Shown: positions 35,387-44,243, counted from the first letter of the stretch. The stretch: 64,000 bases of DNA from Nocardioides palaemonis (GCF_018275325.1 NZ_JAGVQR010000001.1:2413892-2477891); one strand, 5' to 3'. The notes: generated by a model from the letters alone, not told the origin. Numbers and translations are program-made.

Positions 35387-36198
35387 CGGTGGAGGTCCTT
35401 CCGCAGTGATGTGAGGGGGATGAAGGTCGGGTCGTAGGACTCGTCGGCCGGCTCGGCGCCGTCGGCGCGGTGCACCTGGTCGTCCTCCGACCCCGGGTAG
35501 CGGGTGCGGAGCAGGCCGCGGCAGAAGTGGGCGTTGCCGTCGATCGAGATCCGCGTCGACCGGGCCCGGCGCAGCGCCATCGGCACGTCGTCGGGCTGGC
35601 GGCCGAGGTGGTCGACCAGCACCGGTGCGTCGGGGCGGACCGGGAGGCCCAGGTCCCGGCGGCGCCGGACCAGCGCGTCGAGGCGGTCGCCCGGCTCGAG
35701 GTCGCCGAGGACCACGTCGCCGACCGACTCGAGGTCTCGGTCAGGTTCGCGGCGCAGCAGCGCGGTGACACATCGCTCGGCGGCCGCGGTGTGCGCCTTG
35801 CGCCGGAACGTCGCGCGCAGGTCCTCGAGGTCCCGATCGGCCTCGCTGCCGAAGGTGCCGCGGTAGCCGGCATCGGCCGCCAGCCCCGCGTTGATCTTGT
35901 CGGAGTCGTGGTGGTCGTCCAGGGCGACGACCACCTTCCGCGTCCACGGCACTGCGACGAGGGCGTCCTTGGCGTCGGAGGCCATCAGGTAGGCGAAGTT
36001 CGGCGAGCAGAACGACGTCGGCAGGCGCAGGTGGACCTCGAGGTCGTCCTGCTCCCCCAGCGCCACCGAGCGCACGAAGCCGAGGTCGGTGATCGGCTCG
36101 TCGAGCTCGGGGTCGAGGACGGTCGAGAGCGCGGCGCGGACGTCAGCCAGCCGGTCGTGGCGCGTCCGGGGAACCACGTCGACGGGAAGGGCGGACAC
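35383..36198 (-). CDS. MIP18/DUF59 iron-sulfur assembly-like protein with extra C-terminal domain
   Basis: 271 residues; GTG start. The N-terminal 100 residues hold VLDPELDEPITDLGFV and LRLPTSFCSPNFAYL, the DUF59 fold with its conserved Cys. A roughly 170-residue C-terminal region, Arg/Asp rich, has no named domain. Proteins of this build accompany amidohydrolase genes in propane/acetone monooxygenase clusters (mim/prm type), where they are thought to help mature the diiron hydroxylase. Here no hydroxylase is present nearby. Confidence 0.8.
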   Translation of the reverse strand: MSALPVDVVPRTRHDRLADVRAALSTVLDPELDEPITDLGFVRSVALGEQDDLEVHLRLPTSFCSPNFAYLMASDAKDALVAVPWTRKVVVALDDHHDSDKINAGLAADAGYRGTFGSEADRDLEDLRATFRRKAHTAAAERCVTALLRREPDRDLESVGDVVLGDLEPGDRLDALVRRRRDLGLPVRPDAPVLVDHLGRQPDDVPMALRRARSTRISIDGNAHFCRGLLRTRYPGSEDDQVHRADGAEPADESYDPTFIPLTSLRKDLHR

Positions 36199-36199
36199 C

Positions 36200-37243
36200 T
36201 CACACCGCCGCGAGGTCGGCGGCCTCGGGCTGGCGGGGGCCCGTGGCGGTCTCGTCCGCCTCGGGGAGCCGCAGCTCGGTGGGCACCTCCACGTCGTACA
36301 TCGCGGCCGCGTTGAGCCCGAGGATCTTCTTCTTCTGCGCGGTGCTGATCGGGGCGTACTCGCTCATGTCCTCGGGGATCTGGAAGTCCACGAACGACTC
36401 GACCAGCCAGCGCGGCGTCCACAGGGCGTAGTCGGAGGAGAACTGGATCCGGTCCTCGCCGATCCAGTAGAGGAGCTCCCCGACGATCTGCGCGAAGTAG
36501 CGCGGCCGGGTGTGGATGAACGGCATCGCCACCGCGAGGCCGGCGTGGACGTTGGGCTCCTGGGTGGCGATCCAGCAGAAGTCCTCGAGCCGCGGGAGGC
36601 CGCAGTGCTCGACCACGAAGTTGAGGTCGGTGAAGTCCGTCGCCACGTGGTCGACGTCCGCCACGTCGAACGCGTCGCGGTCCAGGGGCCGGATGGTCGG
36701 GCCCTTGTGGATGTGGATGTTCGTGATGCCGAGCTCGCGGCACAGCTCGAGGTAGCGGTAGGACCACGGGTCGTCGAGGCGCCAGCCGCGGGAGTCACCG
36801 TGCCACTCGGCGGTGTAGAGCTTGACTCCCTTGAGCCCGAAGCGCTCCGCGTCGGCGCGCAGCTGGTCGAGGCCGGCCTCGCCGTTGCGGGGATCCCAGT
36901 TGTGGTTGTAGGTGAGCTTGTCCGGATGCGCCGCCGCGAGGGCCGACGCCTCGTCGGTCTGACCGAAGCCGGAGTGGTAGAACTCGCCGAGGTGGGCCGG
37001 CTGGAACACCGCGTGGTCGACGTAGCCGTCCTCGAACAGGTCCTTCATCAGCCGGTCGCCGCCCTGGTAGAGGTAGTCCTCCTTGGTCCACACCTCCGAC
37101 TCCGGCGACAGGTTGCGGTGGTAGTCGTAGAAGCAGTCGATGAACTGCTGTCCGTGGATGTTCTTGATGTTCTCGGGGCGGGCGTCCCACAGGGCGATGT
37201 GGGCGTCGACGATGAAGTAGCTCTCGCCGTCCTTGGTGTACAT
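36200..37243 (-). CDS. Amidohydrolase family 2 protein (mim/prm cluster type)
   Basis: 347 residues from ATG 37243 with AGGA ahead. FIVDAHIALWDARPENIKN, ITNIHIHKGP, VVEHCGLPRLEDF and IQFSSDYALW line up with amidohydrolase-2 TIM-barrel proteins that accompany binuclear iron monooxygenases. First gene of the five-gene operon, separated by one base from the MIP18 gene. Enzymatic substrate unknown; a role in hydroxylase assembly has been shown for relatives. The promoter holds the two GTCTCA palindromes. Confidence 0.83.
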   Translation of the reverse strand: MYTKDGESYFIVDAHIALWDARPENIKNIHGQQFIDCFYDYHRNLSPESEVWTKEDYLYQGGDRLMKDLFEDGYVDHAVFQPAHLGEFYHSGFGQTDEASALAAAHPDKLTYNHNWDPRNGEAGLDQLRADAERFGLKGVKLYTAEWHGDSRGWRLDDPWSYRYLELCRELGITNIHIHKGPTIRPLDRDAFDVADVDHVATDFTDLNFVVEHCGLPRLEDFCWIATQEPNVHAGLAVAMPFIHTRPRYFAQIVGELLYWIGEDRIQFSSDYALWTPRWLVESFVDFQIPEDMSEYAPISTAQKKKILGLNAAAMYDVEVPTELRLPEADETATGPRQPEAADLAAV

Positions 37244-37341
37244 GGGTCCTCCGTGTCGGGTGCGGGACCGGGAGTGACGCCGGTCACGTGCTGATGGACG
37301 CGACGCTAGGCGCGGCTCGGGGCGGCCCGGACGGTCGCGCC

Positions 37342-37379
37342 GTCTCAATCTGAGACCCGGACCTGTCTCAATCTGAGAC
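37342..37379. promoter_or_regulatory. Two identical 15-bp palindromes, operator of the AcoR-like activator
   Basis: GTCTCA-ATC-TGAGAC occurs at 37342-37356 and again, base for base, at 37365-37379. The centres are 23 bp apart, about two helical turns, so dimers would stack on one DNA face. It sits midway between the divergent amidohydrolase operon and the activator gene. TGAGAC/GTCTCA half-sites are known for AcoR/MimR-type regulators. A very convincing regulator binding site. Confidence 0.82.
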
Positions 37380-37446
37380 GCCGGCCGGGTGCTGGGAGCG
37401 GGCTCGCGGATGTAACGTCGGTCACACGACGAAGGGGGTGGTTCCC

Positions 37447-38979
37447 GTGGCCGAGGGAGCCCTGCCGGAGCGTGCGCGACGGCACCAGGAGCTGCGCCGG
37501 TCGCTGTCCACCGCCGCCGTCGAGGTGCCCCACCGTCGGGTGTCCGATCGGCTCGTGGCGTCGTGGCAGCGCAGCGAGGACTACGGCGTCTCGCTGGAGG
37601 GCGTGCAACCCCTCTTCAGTGGCACGGTCGACCAGGAGTCGCTGTTCTTCGAGTGCGGCCGGCAGGTGCTGGCGGACCTGCACGCCACGCTCGCCGGTGA
37701 GCCGGTGTCGTTGATGCTGACCGACGCCGACGGCCTCGTGCTGAACCGGATGAGCGGCGACGCCGGGCTGCTGCGCGCGCTCGACGCCGTCCACCTCGCG
37801 CCCGGCTTCGCCTATGCCGAGCGCACGGTGGGAACAAACGGGCTCGGACTGGCGATCGCCGACCGGGTGCCGACGGTCGTGCGGGCGGAGGAGCACTACG
37901 CGCTGAGCCTGTGCGGCTACACCTGTGCGGCCGTGCCGGTGCTCGACCCGCTCTCCGGGCGCCTCGAGGGAGCGGTCAACCTCACCACCTGGTCCGACCA
38001 GTCGAGCGACCTGCTGCTCGCGCTCGCACAGTCAGCGGCCAGCACCACGTCCGCCCTGATGCTCGCTCGCTCCAGCGGGCACCGCCCCCGGCCACCGCAG
38101 CGAGGCGAGGTCTTCCGCGTCGAGACTCCGCGTCTCGCGCCCGGGTCCGGCAGCCTCGACGGACTCGGCGGCGCGTGGGCGGACGCGCTCGGCGAGGCCG
38201 AGGCCGCGCTCCGCGACGGACGGGTGGTGGCCGCGGTCGGCGAGGTGGGCACGGGCCGCACCACCCTGCTCGGTCTGGCGCTGCGCCACACGTTTCCGCG
38301 TGAACGCATCCTCGCCGCCGCTCCCCCGGCCCCCCAGGACAGCGAGGCGTGGCTTGCGCTGTGGGCACCCGAGCTGGGCAAGCCCGACACCGGCATCCTG
38401 CTGCGCGACGTCGAGCTGCTGCCGACGTGGGTCGCCGAGCACGTGCGCGACCTGGTGCAGCAGGCCAGGGTGCGCGCGGCCTCGGGCCACGGCCCCGCCC
38501 CGGACGGGGTGCCGTTCTGCGTCACCACCGAGCGCTTCGACATCCTGCCGCCGGCGATCGCCGGCCTGGTCGGGACCGTGGTGACCGTGCCCCCGCTGCG
38601 CGAGCGCCCCGACGACGTGCTGCCGCTGGCCCGGCACGTCGCAGCACGCGCGCGCGGGCGCGACGTCGACTTCACCCCTGCCGCAGAGACTGCGCTGCGC
38701 GCGTGCGGGTGGCCGGGCAACGTGCGTCAGCTGACCGAGGAGGTCACCCGCGCCGCGACCCGCAGCGACACCGTGGACGTCCGCCACCTCTCCGCCGACG
38801 TGCTGTCCGGGTCGACGCGCCGGCTGACCAGGATCGAGGCATTCGAGCGGGACGAGATCGTGCGGGTCCTGACGCGGCCGGGCGTATCGATGCAGCAGGC
38901 CGCCACCGAGCTCGGCATGAGCCGCGCCACGGTCTACCGCAAGCTCGCGCAGTACGACGTCCACGTGCCGCGCTCCTGA
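37447..38979 (+). CDS. AcoR/MimR-like GAF-AAA-Fis transcriptional activator
   Basis: 510 residues. The GAF-type sensor (about 50-210) includes LLRALDAVHLAPGFAYAERTVGTNGLG, the AcoR signature. The central AAA-like region (about 245-430) has a broken Walker A (GEVGTGRTT, Arg for Lys) and no GAFTGA loop for sigma-54 contact. The C-terminal Fis-type helix-turn-helix ends MSRATVYRKLAQYDVHV. Actinobacteria lack sigma-54, so it must act through sigma-70 holoenzyme. GTG 37447 is chosen for its AAGGGGG RBS spacing; GTG 37438 is possible. It likely binds the twin palindromes and drives the divergent operon. Confidence 0.86.
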   Translation: MAEGALPERARRHQELRRSLSTAAVEVPHRRVSDRLVASWQRSEDYGVSLEGVQPLFSGTVDQESLFFECGRQVLADLHATLAGEPVSLMLTDADGLVLNRMSGDAGLLRALDAVHLAPGFAYAERTVGTNGLGLAIADRVPTVVRAEEHYALSLCGYTCAAVPVLDPLSGRLEGAVNLTTWSDQSSDLLLALAQSAASTTSALMLARSSGHRPRPPQRGEVFRVETPRLAPGSGSLDGLGGAWADALGEAEAALRDGRVVAAVGEVGTGRTTLLGLALRHTFPRERILAAAPPAPQDSEAWLALWAPELGKPDTGILLRDVELLPTWVAEHVRDLVQQARVRAASGHGPAPDGVPFCVTTERFDILPPAIAGLVGTVVTVPPLRERPDDVLPLARHVAARARGRDVDFTPAAETALRACGWPGNVRQLTEEVTRAATRSDTVDVRHLSADVLSGSTRRLTRIEAFERDEIVRVLTRPGVSMQQAATELGMSRATVYRKLAQYDVHVPRS

Positions 38980-39080
38980 TGGCCGCCATCCCGCCCCGAC
39001 GGAGGTGACCGGCGCGGGCGCGGGCGACCTAGCGTCACGGACGTGTGGCGCGTCCAGCGCCCGGACCTCGAGGAGCCCAC

Positions 39081-40115
39081 GTGCCCGATCGCGGCGCCGT
39101 CCTGATCGGCGAGCCGACCGACGACGACCTCGAGGAGCTCGACGACCTGGTCGACCGGGCTCGCGAGGCGGCGACCGACGTACCGGCGGCGCTGGACCTC
39201 GCCCGCGCGGTCGGGACCCAGCTGCCGACCCCGGGATCGGGTCGGACGGCGCACCTGTGGTCGGCACTGGCCAGCGTCGCGGCGATCGACCTCACGGTCG
39301 CCCGCGCCCTCGAGCCGCACCTCGACGCGCTCGCGATCCTCGGCCAGGCCGGCAGGTCCGCCCCGTCCGGCACGTGGGGCGTGTTCGCCGCGGAGGGCCC
39401 CGGCGAGCCGCTGCGGGCCGAGCCCGCGGGCGAGGGCCACGTCCTGCACGGCCGCAAGCACTGGTGCTCCCTCGGCGGCGTCCTCGACCGGGCGCTCGTC
39501 AGCGCGTGGGTCGGTGAGGAACGACAGCTGTTCGCGGTCGACCTGACCCAGCCGGGAGCCACGGCGGTGCCCGGCACGTGGGTGGGCCGGGGCCTGACGG
39601 AGGTGGACTCGGGGCCGGTCGACTTCGTCGGAGCGACGGCCGAAGCGGTGGGCGGGCCCGGGTGGTACCTCGAGCGCCCCGGTTTCGCCTGGGGCGGGAT
39701 CGGCGTCGCCGCCGTGTGGTTCGGGGGCGCCGTCGGCGTGGCCCGTCGGATGCTGCGGGCCGCAGGCTCGCGCCTGCCCGACCAGGTCGCGCTGGTCCAC
39801 CTCGGCGCGGTCGACGCCGCCCTCCACGCCGCGGGGTGCGTGCTGGCCCGAGCCGCCGAGGACGTCGACGCCGACCGGTTGTCCGGCGCCGACGGGTGGC
39901 GGGCAGCGCTGCGGGTGCGGGAGGTGGTGGCGCTGGCGGCGGAGGACGTGCTGACCCGAGCCGCGCACGCCCTCGGTCCCGGACCCCTGGCGACCGAGGA
40001 GGACCACGCACGTCGCGTCGCCGACCTGGGCCTCTACCTGCGCCAGTGGCACGCCGAGCGCGACCAGGCCGCCCTGGGGACCGAGCTGCTGCGCCACGGG
40101 GCGCGCGGGTGGTGA
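39081..40115 (+). CDS. Acyl-CoA dehydrogenase family protein
   Basis: 344 residues, shorter than the usual 380-390, from GTG 39081 (GAGGAG upstream). LHGRKHWCSLGGVLDRALVSAW resembles the FAD-contact beta domain, and the C-terminal helical half is present. The catalytic Glu is not obvious. First gene of a coupled trio with the PIG-L/methyltransferase and glycosyltransferase genes (GTGA overlaps), so it probably modifies a side chain in the same small-molecule or glycolipid pathway. Confidence 0.75.
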   Translation: MPDRGAVLIGEPTDDDLEELDDLVDRAREAATDVPAALDLARAVGTQLPTPGSGRTAHLWSALASVAAIDLTVARALEPHLDALAILGQAGRSAPSGTWGVFAAEGPGEPLRAEPAGEGHVLHGRKHWCSLGGVLDRALVSAWVGEERQLFAVDLTQPGATAVPGTWVGRGLTEVDSGPVDFVGATAEAVGGPGWYLERPGFAWGGIGVAAVWFGGAVGVARRMLRAAGSRLPDQVALVHLGAVDAALHAAGCVLARAAEDVDADRLSGADGWRAALRVREVVALAAEDVLTRAAHALGPGPLATEEDHARRVADLGLYLRQWHAERDQAALGTELLRHGARGW

Positions 40116-41422
40116 GCAGCCCCGCCTTCCGGCACGACCGCGCCGGCACGCCCTCCGCAGCGTGGGACGCGGTGGTCGACGGCCTCCCGGAGCTCGAGCT
40201 CGGGGCGATGCGGCACCGCCTGGTCGTGGTGGGCGCCCACCCGGACGACGAGACGCTCGGAGCCGGTGGCCTGGTGCACGCCGCGGCCCGCTCCGGGCAC
40301 GAGGTCACGGTCGTCAGCGTGACAGCGGGCGAGGGCTCGCACCCGCGCTCCCCGAGCGTACGACCCGACGCGCTCGCCCGGATCCGGCGCGAGGAGCTCC
40401 GTGCGGCGACCGCCGCCCTGGCTCCCGACGCGACCGTCCGCTGCCTCGGGCTCCCCGACGGTGACGTCGCCGGCCACGAGGACGAGGTCGTGGCCGCCCT
40501 CGTCGAGACCATCGGGACCGGCGGTGCCGACGTCGTCCTGTGCGCACCCTGGCGCGGCGACGGCCACCCCGACCACGAGGCGGTGGGCAGGGCCGCCGCC
40601 GTCGCTGCGTCCAGGACCGACGCCCTGCTGCTGGAGTACCCCGTCTGGGCGTGGCACTGGGGTGGACCCGGCACGTTCCCGGACCGGACGGTCCGTGTCG
40701 CGCTCGCTCCCGGCGACGTCGAAGGCAAGCGGACCGCCGTCGGCCGACACACGAGCCAGGTCGCTCCGCTCTCCCCCGCACCGGGCGACGAGGTGATGCT
40801 CGGACCCGACCTGCTCGCCCACTTCGCCCGCCCGGCGGAGGTGTTCATCGCTCCGGCCTCCCACGCCGGCGACGACGCCCTCGACCGGGTCCACCGTGAC
40901 GACCCGGACCCGTGGCAGGTGGACTCCGCCTACGAGCGCCGCAAGCGCGCGCTGACCCTGGCCAGCCTCCCGCGGGAGCGCTACGCCGACGCGCTCGAGG
41001 TCGGCTGCTCGGTCGGCGCGCTCGCCGTCGACCTGGCCTCGCGCTGCGACCACCTGCTCGCGGTCGACGCCAGCGAGGCCGCGATCGCCCTCGCCCGTCG
41101 ACGGACTGCCGACGTCGCGCACCTGGAGGTGCGCCGCGCGCGTGTCCCGGAGCAGTGGCCGGACGGGCAGCGCGACCTCGTGTGCGTCTCGGAGATCGGC
41201 TACTTCCTCAGCCCGCGCGAGCTCCGCGAGGTCGTCGACCTCGCGCTCGGCTCGCTGACCGACGACGGCCACCTCGTGCTCTGTCACTGGCGCCACCAGC
41301 CGGTGGGGTGGCCGCTGGCCGGCCCCGCGGTCCACGACGCGTTCCTCGCGTCCGGAGCGCCGGTCCTCGTCGAGCACCAGGAGCCGGACTTCCTGATGCA
41401 CGTCCTCGGTCGCCCGTCGTGA
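40112..41422 (+). CDS. Bifunctional PIG-L deacetylase / SAM-dependent methyltransferase
   Basis: 436 residues. The N-terminal domain (about 1-250) carries the LmbE/PIG-L zinc motifs AHPDDETLGAGG and HPDHEAVG, enzymes that remove N-acetyl from GlcNAc-containing substrates. The C-terminal domain (about 255-436) has ALEVGCSVGALAVDLA, a class I SAM-binding motif of the NodS type. NodS N-methylates chitooligosaccharide after deacetylation, so a deacetylate-then-methylate reaction on one amino sugar is a reasonable inference. Both ends overlap neighbouring genes. Confidence 0.87.
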   Translation: MSSPAFRHDRAGTPSAAWDAVVDGLPELELGAMRHRLVVVGAHPDDETLGAGGLVHAAARSGHEVTVVSVTAGEGSHPRSPSVRPDALARIRREELRAATAALAPDATVRCLGLPDGDVAGHEDEVVAALVETIGTGGADVVLCAPWRGDGHPDHEAVGRAAAVAASRTDALLLEYPVWAWHWGGPGTFPDRTVRVALAPGDVEGKRTAVGRHTSQVAPLSPAPGDEVMLGPDLLAHFARPAEVFIAPASHAGDDALDRVHRDDPDPWQVDSAYERRKRALTLASLPRERYADALEVGCSVGALAVDLASRCDHLLAVDASEAAIALARRRTADVAHLEVRRARVPEQWPDGQRDLVCVSEIGYFLSPRELREVVDLALGSLTDDGHLVLCHWRHQPVGWPLAGPAVHDAFLASGAPVLVEHQEPDFLMHVLGRPS

Positions 41423-42117
41423 CCGCGCCCGCCGCCGTGGCAGTGGTCGTCCCGGCGCGGGACGAGGAGACGCTGCTGTCCGACTGCCTCGACTCGGTCG
41501 CGCACGCCCGGGACCTGCTGCACACGACCCACCCGGAGGTGGCCAGCCGCACCTTCGTGGTCCTCGACGCCTGTCGCGACCGCACGCCCGCGATCGTCGC
41601 GGCGCGCGCCGACGTCGTCGGCGTGCCGAGCTCGGCCGGCAGCGTCGGCGCCGCCCGTGCCCTCGGTGTCGAGGCCGCAGCGCGGTGGGCTGCGACGAGC
41701 CACCACGCCCCGCTGTGGGTGGCAGGCACCGATGCCGACAGCGTCGTGCCGCCGCACTGGCTGGTCGCGCAGGTGGAGATGGCGACGCTCGGACGGGACC
41801 TGGTCGTCGGCACCGTCACGCCCAGGCCCGGCGACCTCACGGCCGACGTGCTGGACGCCTGGGTCGCCGCGCACGACGTGACCGATGGGCACCCCCACGT
41901 CCACGGCGCCAACCTGGGCTTCTCCCTGCGCGCCTACGAGCACGTCGGCGGGTTCGCACCGGTGCCGGTCCACGAGGACGTCGGGCTCGTCGCGGCCGTA
42001 CGGAGCGCGGGGCTCGACTGGACGGCGACCGGCGCGATTCCCGTCACCACGTCGGGACGGCGCTCGGCCCGCGCGCCCCACGGGTTCGCGCACTACCTCG
42101 AGGGCCTCGGCGCCTGA
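41419..42117 (+). CDS. Glycosyltransferase family 2 protein
   Basis: 232 residues; GTG start inside the preceding stop. VVVPARDEETLLSDCLDSV is the GT-A N-terminal motif, GTDADSVVP contains the DxD-like metal site and VHEDVGLV the downstream acidic motif. No membrane segments. It completes the acyl-CoA dehydrogenase / PIG-L-methyltransferase / glycosyltransferase cassette and may add the sugar on which the deacetylase acts. Confidence 0.83.
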   Translation: MTAPAAVAVVVPARDEETLLSDCLDSVAHARDLLHTTHPEVASRTFVVLDACRDRTPAIVAARADVVGVPSSAGSVGAARALGVEAAARWAATSHHAPLWVAGTDADSVVPPHWLVAQVEMATLGRDLVVGTVTPRPGDLTADVLDAWVAAHDVTDGHPHVHGANLGFSLRAYEHVGGFAPVPVHEDVGLVAAVRSAGLDWTATGAIPVTTSGRRSARAPHGFAHYLEGLGA

Positions 42118-42144
42118 GCCCGTCTAGGCTGGCAGGCGATCGCC

Positions 42145-43146
42145 ATGACACCCAGCCCCTCCGACCCCGCTGCCCGCCGCCTGCTGCTGGTCGTCGACGC
42201 CCCGTCGCTGCTCCACCGCAACCACCACGCGCGGTCGCACACCGGGCTCCGCGACCGGCAGGGACGACCGATCTGGGCGCTGCACGGCATGCTGCGCCAG
42301 ATCCTGGAGTCGATCGACTCGTTCGCGCCCGACGCCGTGCTGTTCGGCCTCGACGACCGCAGCGGCTCGCTGCGACGCGACGCCTACCCCGACTACAAGG
42401 CCGGTCGCGCGGAGAAGGACCCCGAGCTCGTCGACCAGCTCGACCGGGCCGGCGCCCTGCTGGACGCGCTGGGCCTGGCCACCCTGACGCCGCCCGGCCT
42501 GGAGGCCGACGACGTCAACGCCTCCGGCGCGACGTGGGCCGAGCGGCACGGGTGGGACTGCGTCATCATCACCTCCGACCGCGACGCCTTCGCCCACATC
42601 AGCCACCACACCCGGGTGCTGCGCCTCATCGACGGCGGCATCCACGGCTCCCCGCTGCTCAACCCGGCCAGGCTCTTCGACCTCTACGGCGTCCGTCCGG
42701 CCAACTACCTCGCGTTCGCCGCGCTGCGGGGCGACGCGAGCGACAACCTGCCCGGCGTGCAGGGCATCGGGGAGAAGACGGCCGCCATCCTGCTGGACGT
42801 GGCCGGGTCGATGGACGCGGCGTGGGCCGACGTCGACCACGAGGACGGTCGCAACCTCCTCGCCGCCCTCGACGACTGGTCGGCGGAGACCGGCGGTCGC
42901 CGGATCGGGGCGAGCGTCGTCAAGCGGCTGCTTGCCGACGGGGCTCGGGAGCGCTACGACTTCAACGTCGAGATGATGTCGGGTCGCCACGACCTCGACC
43001 TCGGCCTCACCCCGGACGTGCCGGGGTCCCGCGGCCTGCTGCCCCTCGACCTCGACCGGGTCACGCGCGTGGTCGGCTTCCTCGACAACGACTTCACCAC
43101 CGACCTGGCCGTGCGGGTGCTGACCGGGCGGCCGGCCTCGGCCTGA
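42145..43146 (+). CDS. 5'-3' exonuclease (polymerase I N-terminal domain type)
   Basis: 333 residues. VVDAPSLLHRNHHA, DRSGSLRRDAYPDYKAGR, GLEADDVNAS and SDRDAFAHI provide the metal-binding acidic residues. RGDASDNLPGVQGIGEKTAAILL is the helix-3-turn-helix DNA clamp. It is a stand-alone flap/RNA-primer nuclease like those paired with a separate polymerase I. A TAGGCT -10-like box lies at 42125-42130. Confidence 0.88.
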   Translation: MTPSPSDPAARRLLLVVDAPSLLHRNHHARSHTGLRDRQGRPIWALHGMLRQILESIDSFAPDAVLFGLDDRSGSLRRDAYPDYKAGRAEKDPELVDQLDRAGALLDALGLATLTPPGLEADDVNASGATWAERHGWDCVIITSDRDAFAHISHHTRVLRLIDGGIHGSPLLNPARLFDLYGVRPANYLAFAALRGDASDNLPGVQGIGEKTAAILLDVAGSMDAAWADVDHEDGRNLLAALDDWSAETGGRRIGASVVKRLLADGARERYDFNVEMMSGRHDLDLGLTPDVPGSRGLLPLDLDRVTRVVGFLDNDFTTDLAVRVLTGRPASA

Positions 43147-43160
43147 CCGCCCGGTGCCGG

Positions 43161-43484
43161 TCAGTCGACCTGCATCTCCCCCAGCTCGTTCCAGCCGGTC
43201 TGGTCGACCTCGGTGCTCACGATGTCGGGGGTGCGGCTGAGGTACTGCGGGAGCTCGCGCTGGGCCGCCTTGAAGTGGTCGGACTGGACGTGCGCCGCGC
43301 CGGCGTCACCGTCGCGGAACGCCTCGACGAGGACGTACGTGTTCGGGTCGGTCACGCTGCGCGACCACTCGAACCACAGGCAGCCCTCCTCGGCGTTGCA
43401 CGCCTCGGTGAAGGCGCGCGACAGCTCGGGCCAGTCGTCGGCGTGCTCGGGCAACACGGGGAACTTGGCGGTGATGAAGATCAA
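43161..43484 (-). CDS. Putative quinol monooxygenase (ABM domain), paralogue
   Basis: 107 residues from TTG 43484 (GGAGAG upstream). It begins MIFITAKFPVLPEHADDWPEL and aligns end to end without gaps with the protein encoded at 33469-33792. The conserved EEGCLWFEWSRS and VLVEAFRD motifs are kept. It follows the GPP34 gene by 34 nt. Function probably the same as its paralogue, but in a different operon. Confidence 0.82.
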   Translation of the reverse strand: MIFITAKFPVLPEHADDWPELSRAFTEACNAEEGCLWFEWSRSVTDPNTYVLVEAFRDGDAGAAHVQSDHFKAAQRELPQYLSRTPDIVSTEVDQTGWNELGEMQVD

Positions 43485-43518
43485 CGGATCTCTCCTTCTT
43501 CTCGGGGTGGGGGGACGG

Positions 43519-44190
43519 TCAGCTGCCGGCGGCGCCGCCGGCGGCGATGGCCGGCAGGATCGCGGCGGTCATGATCGCGGTGTTCATCGCCTGCACGGCC
43601 TTCGCCACTGCCGCGCCAGCCTGCACGTCGGTGGAGACCTCCTCGATGCGTCGCTTGAGGTCGCGCCTGCCGAGCCCGCCCTTCTCGTCGGCGAGCACCT
43701 TGCCGACCAGACCGAGGCCCTGCAGCACGGACAGCAGCGTCGCGTCGGCCGGCTGCGGCGTACCCCCGGCCAGCACCGTGCGGAGCCGCTCGCGCACCCG
43801 CCGCTCGGGCTCGGGGTCGAGGATCGGGTAGCGCGCCGGGACCAGGCCGAGGGCCCGCTTCTCCTCCACCCGGACGACACCGGCCGACGAGAGCGCCTCG
43901 GCGACCTCGTGCTCGACGTTCAGGCGCCGGTCCGTCACGAGCGAGGACAGCTTCTTGCCGTCCTTCTCGACCAGCCGGGCGAGCGCCACGTCGAGCGCGG
44001 GGTGGCCGGCGGGCGCGGGCGACACCACGGCCATCCGCGGGTCCTTGTCGTCGCTCAGCGTCACCTTCTCGGCGAGCACGAGGTCGGTCACGACGGCCGC
44101 GGCGAGGCCGTAGCCGTTCTGCGAGGTGGCGCTCTCGGCCTTGCCGTCGTCACGCCTCAGCAGCAGGAACAGCTCCTCCACGATCAGCAT
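43519..44190 (-). CDS. GPP34 (Golgi phosphoprotein 3) family protein
   Basis: 223 residues from ATG 44190. MLIVEELFLLLRRDDGK followed by YGLAAAVVTDLVLAEKVTL is the GPP34 signature. LVTDRRLNVEHEVAEALSSAGVVRVEEKRALGLVPARYP follows. Eukaryotic GOLPH3 binds phosphatidylinositol-4-phosphate; the role in actinobacteria is unknown but may involve membrane lipids. It faces the PHO box at 44244, which could act on either strand. Confidence 0.85.
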   Translation of the reverse strand: MLIVEELFLLLRRDDGKAESATSQNGYGLAAAVVTDLVLAEKVTLSDDKDPRMAVVSPAPAGHPALDVALARLVEKDGKKLSSLVTDRRLNVEHEVAEALSSAGVVRVEEKRALGLVPARYPILDPEPERRVRERLRTVLAGGTPQPADATLLSVLQGLGLVGKVLADEKGGLGRRDLKRRIEEVSTDVQAGAAVAKAVQAMNTAIMTAAILPAIAAGGAAGS

Positions 44191-44243
44191 GACGCCCACC
44201 CTACGGACCGCCCGCAGCACACCGCCCCGACCGGCGTCCGGCA

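Noticed and set aside
37342..37379. Repeated GTCTCAATCTGAGAC considered as a minimal CRISPR array
   Set aside because: Only two units, each a perfect palindrome, separated by 8 bp and placed in a divergent promoter; no cas genes.
37447..38979. Sigma-54-dependent activator
   Set aside because: The central region lacks the GAFTGA loop and an intact Walker A, and actinobacteria do not use sigma-54.
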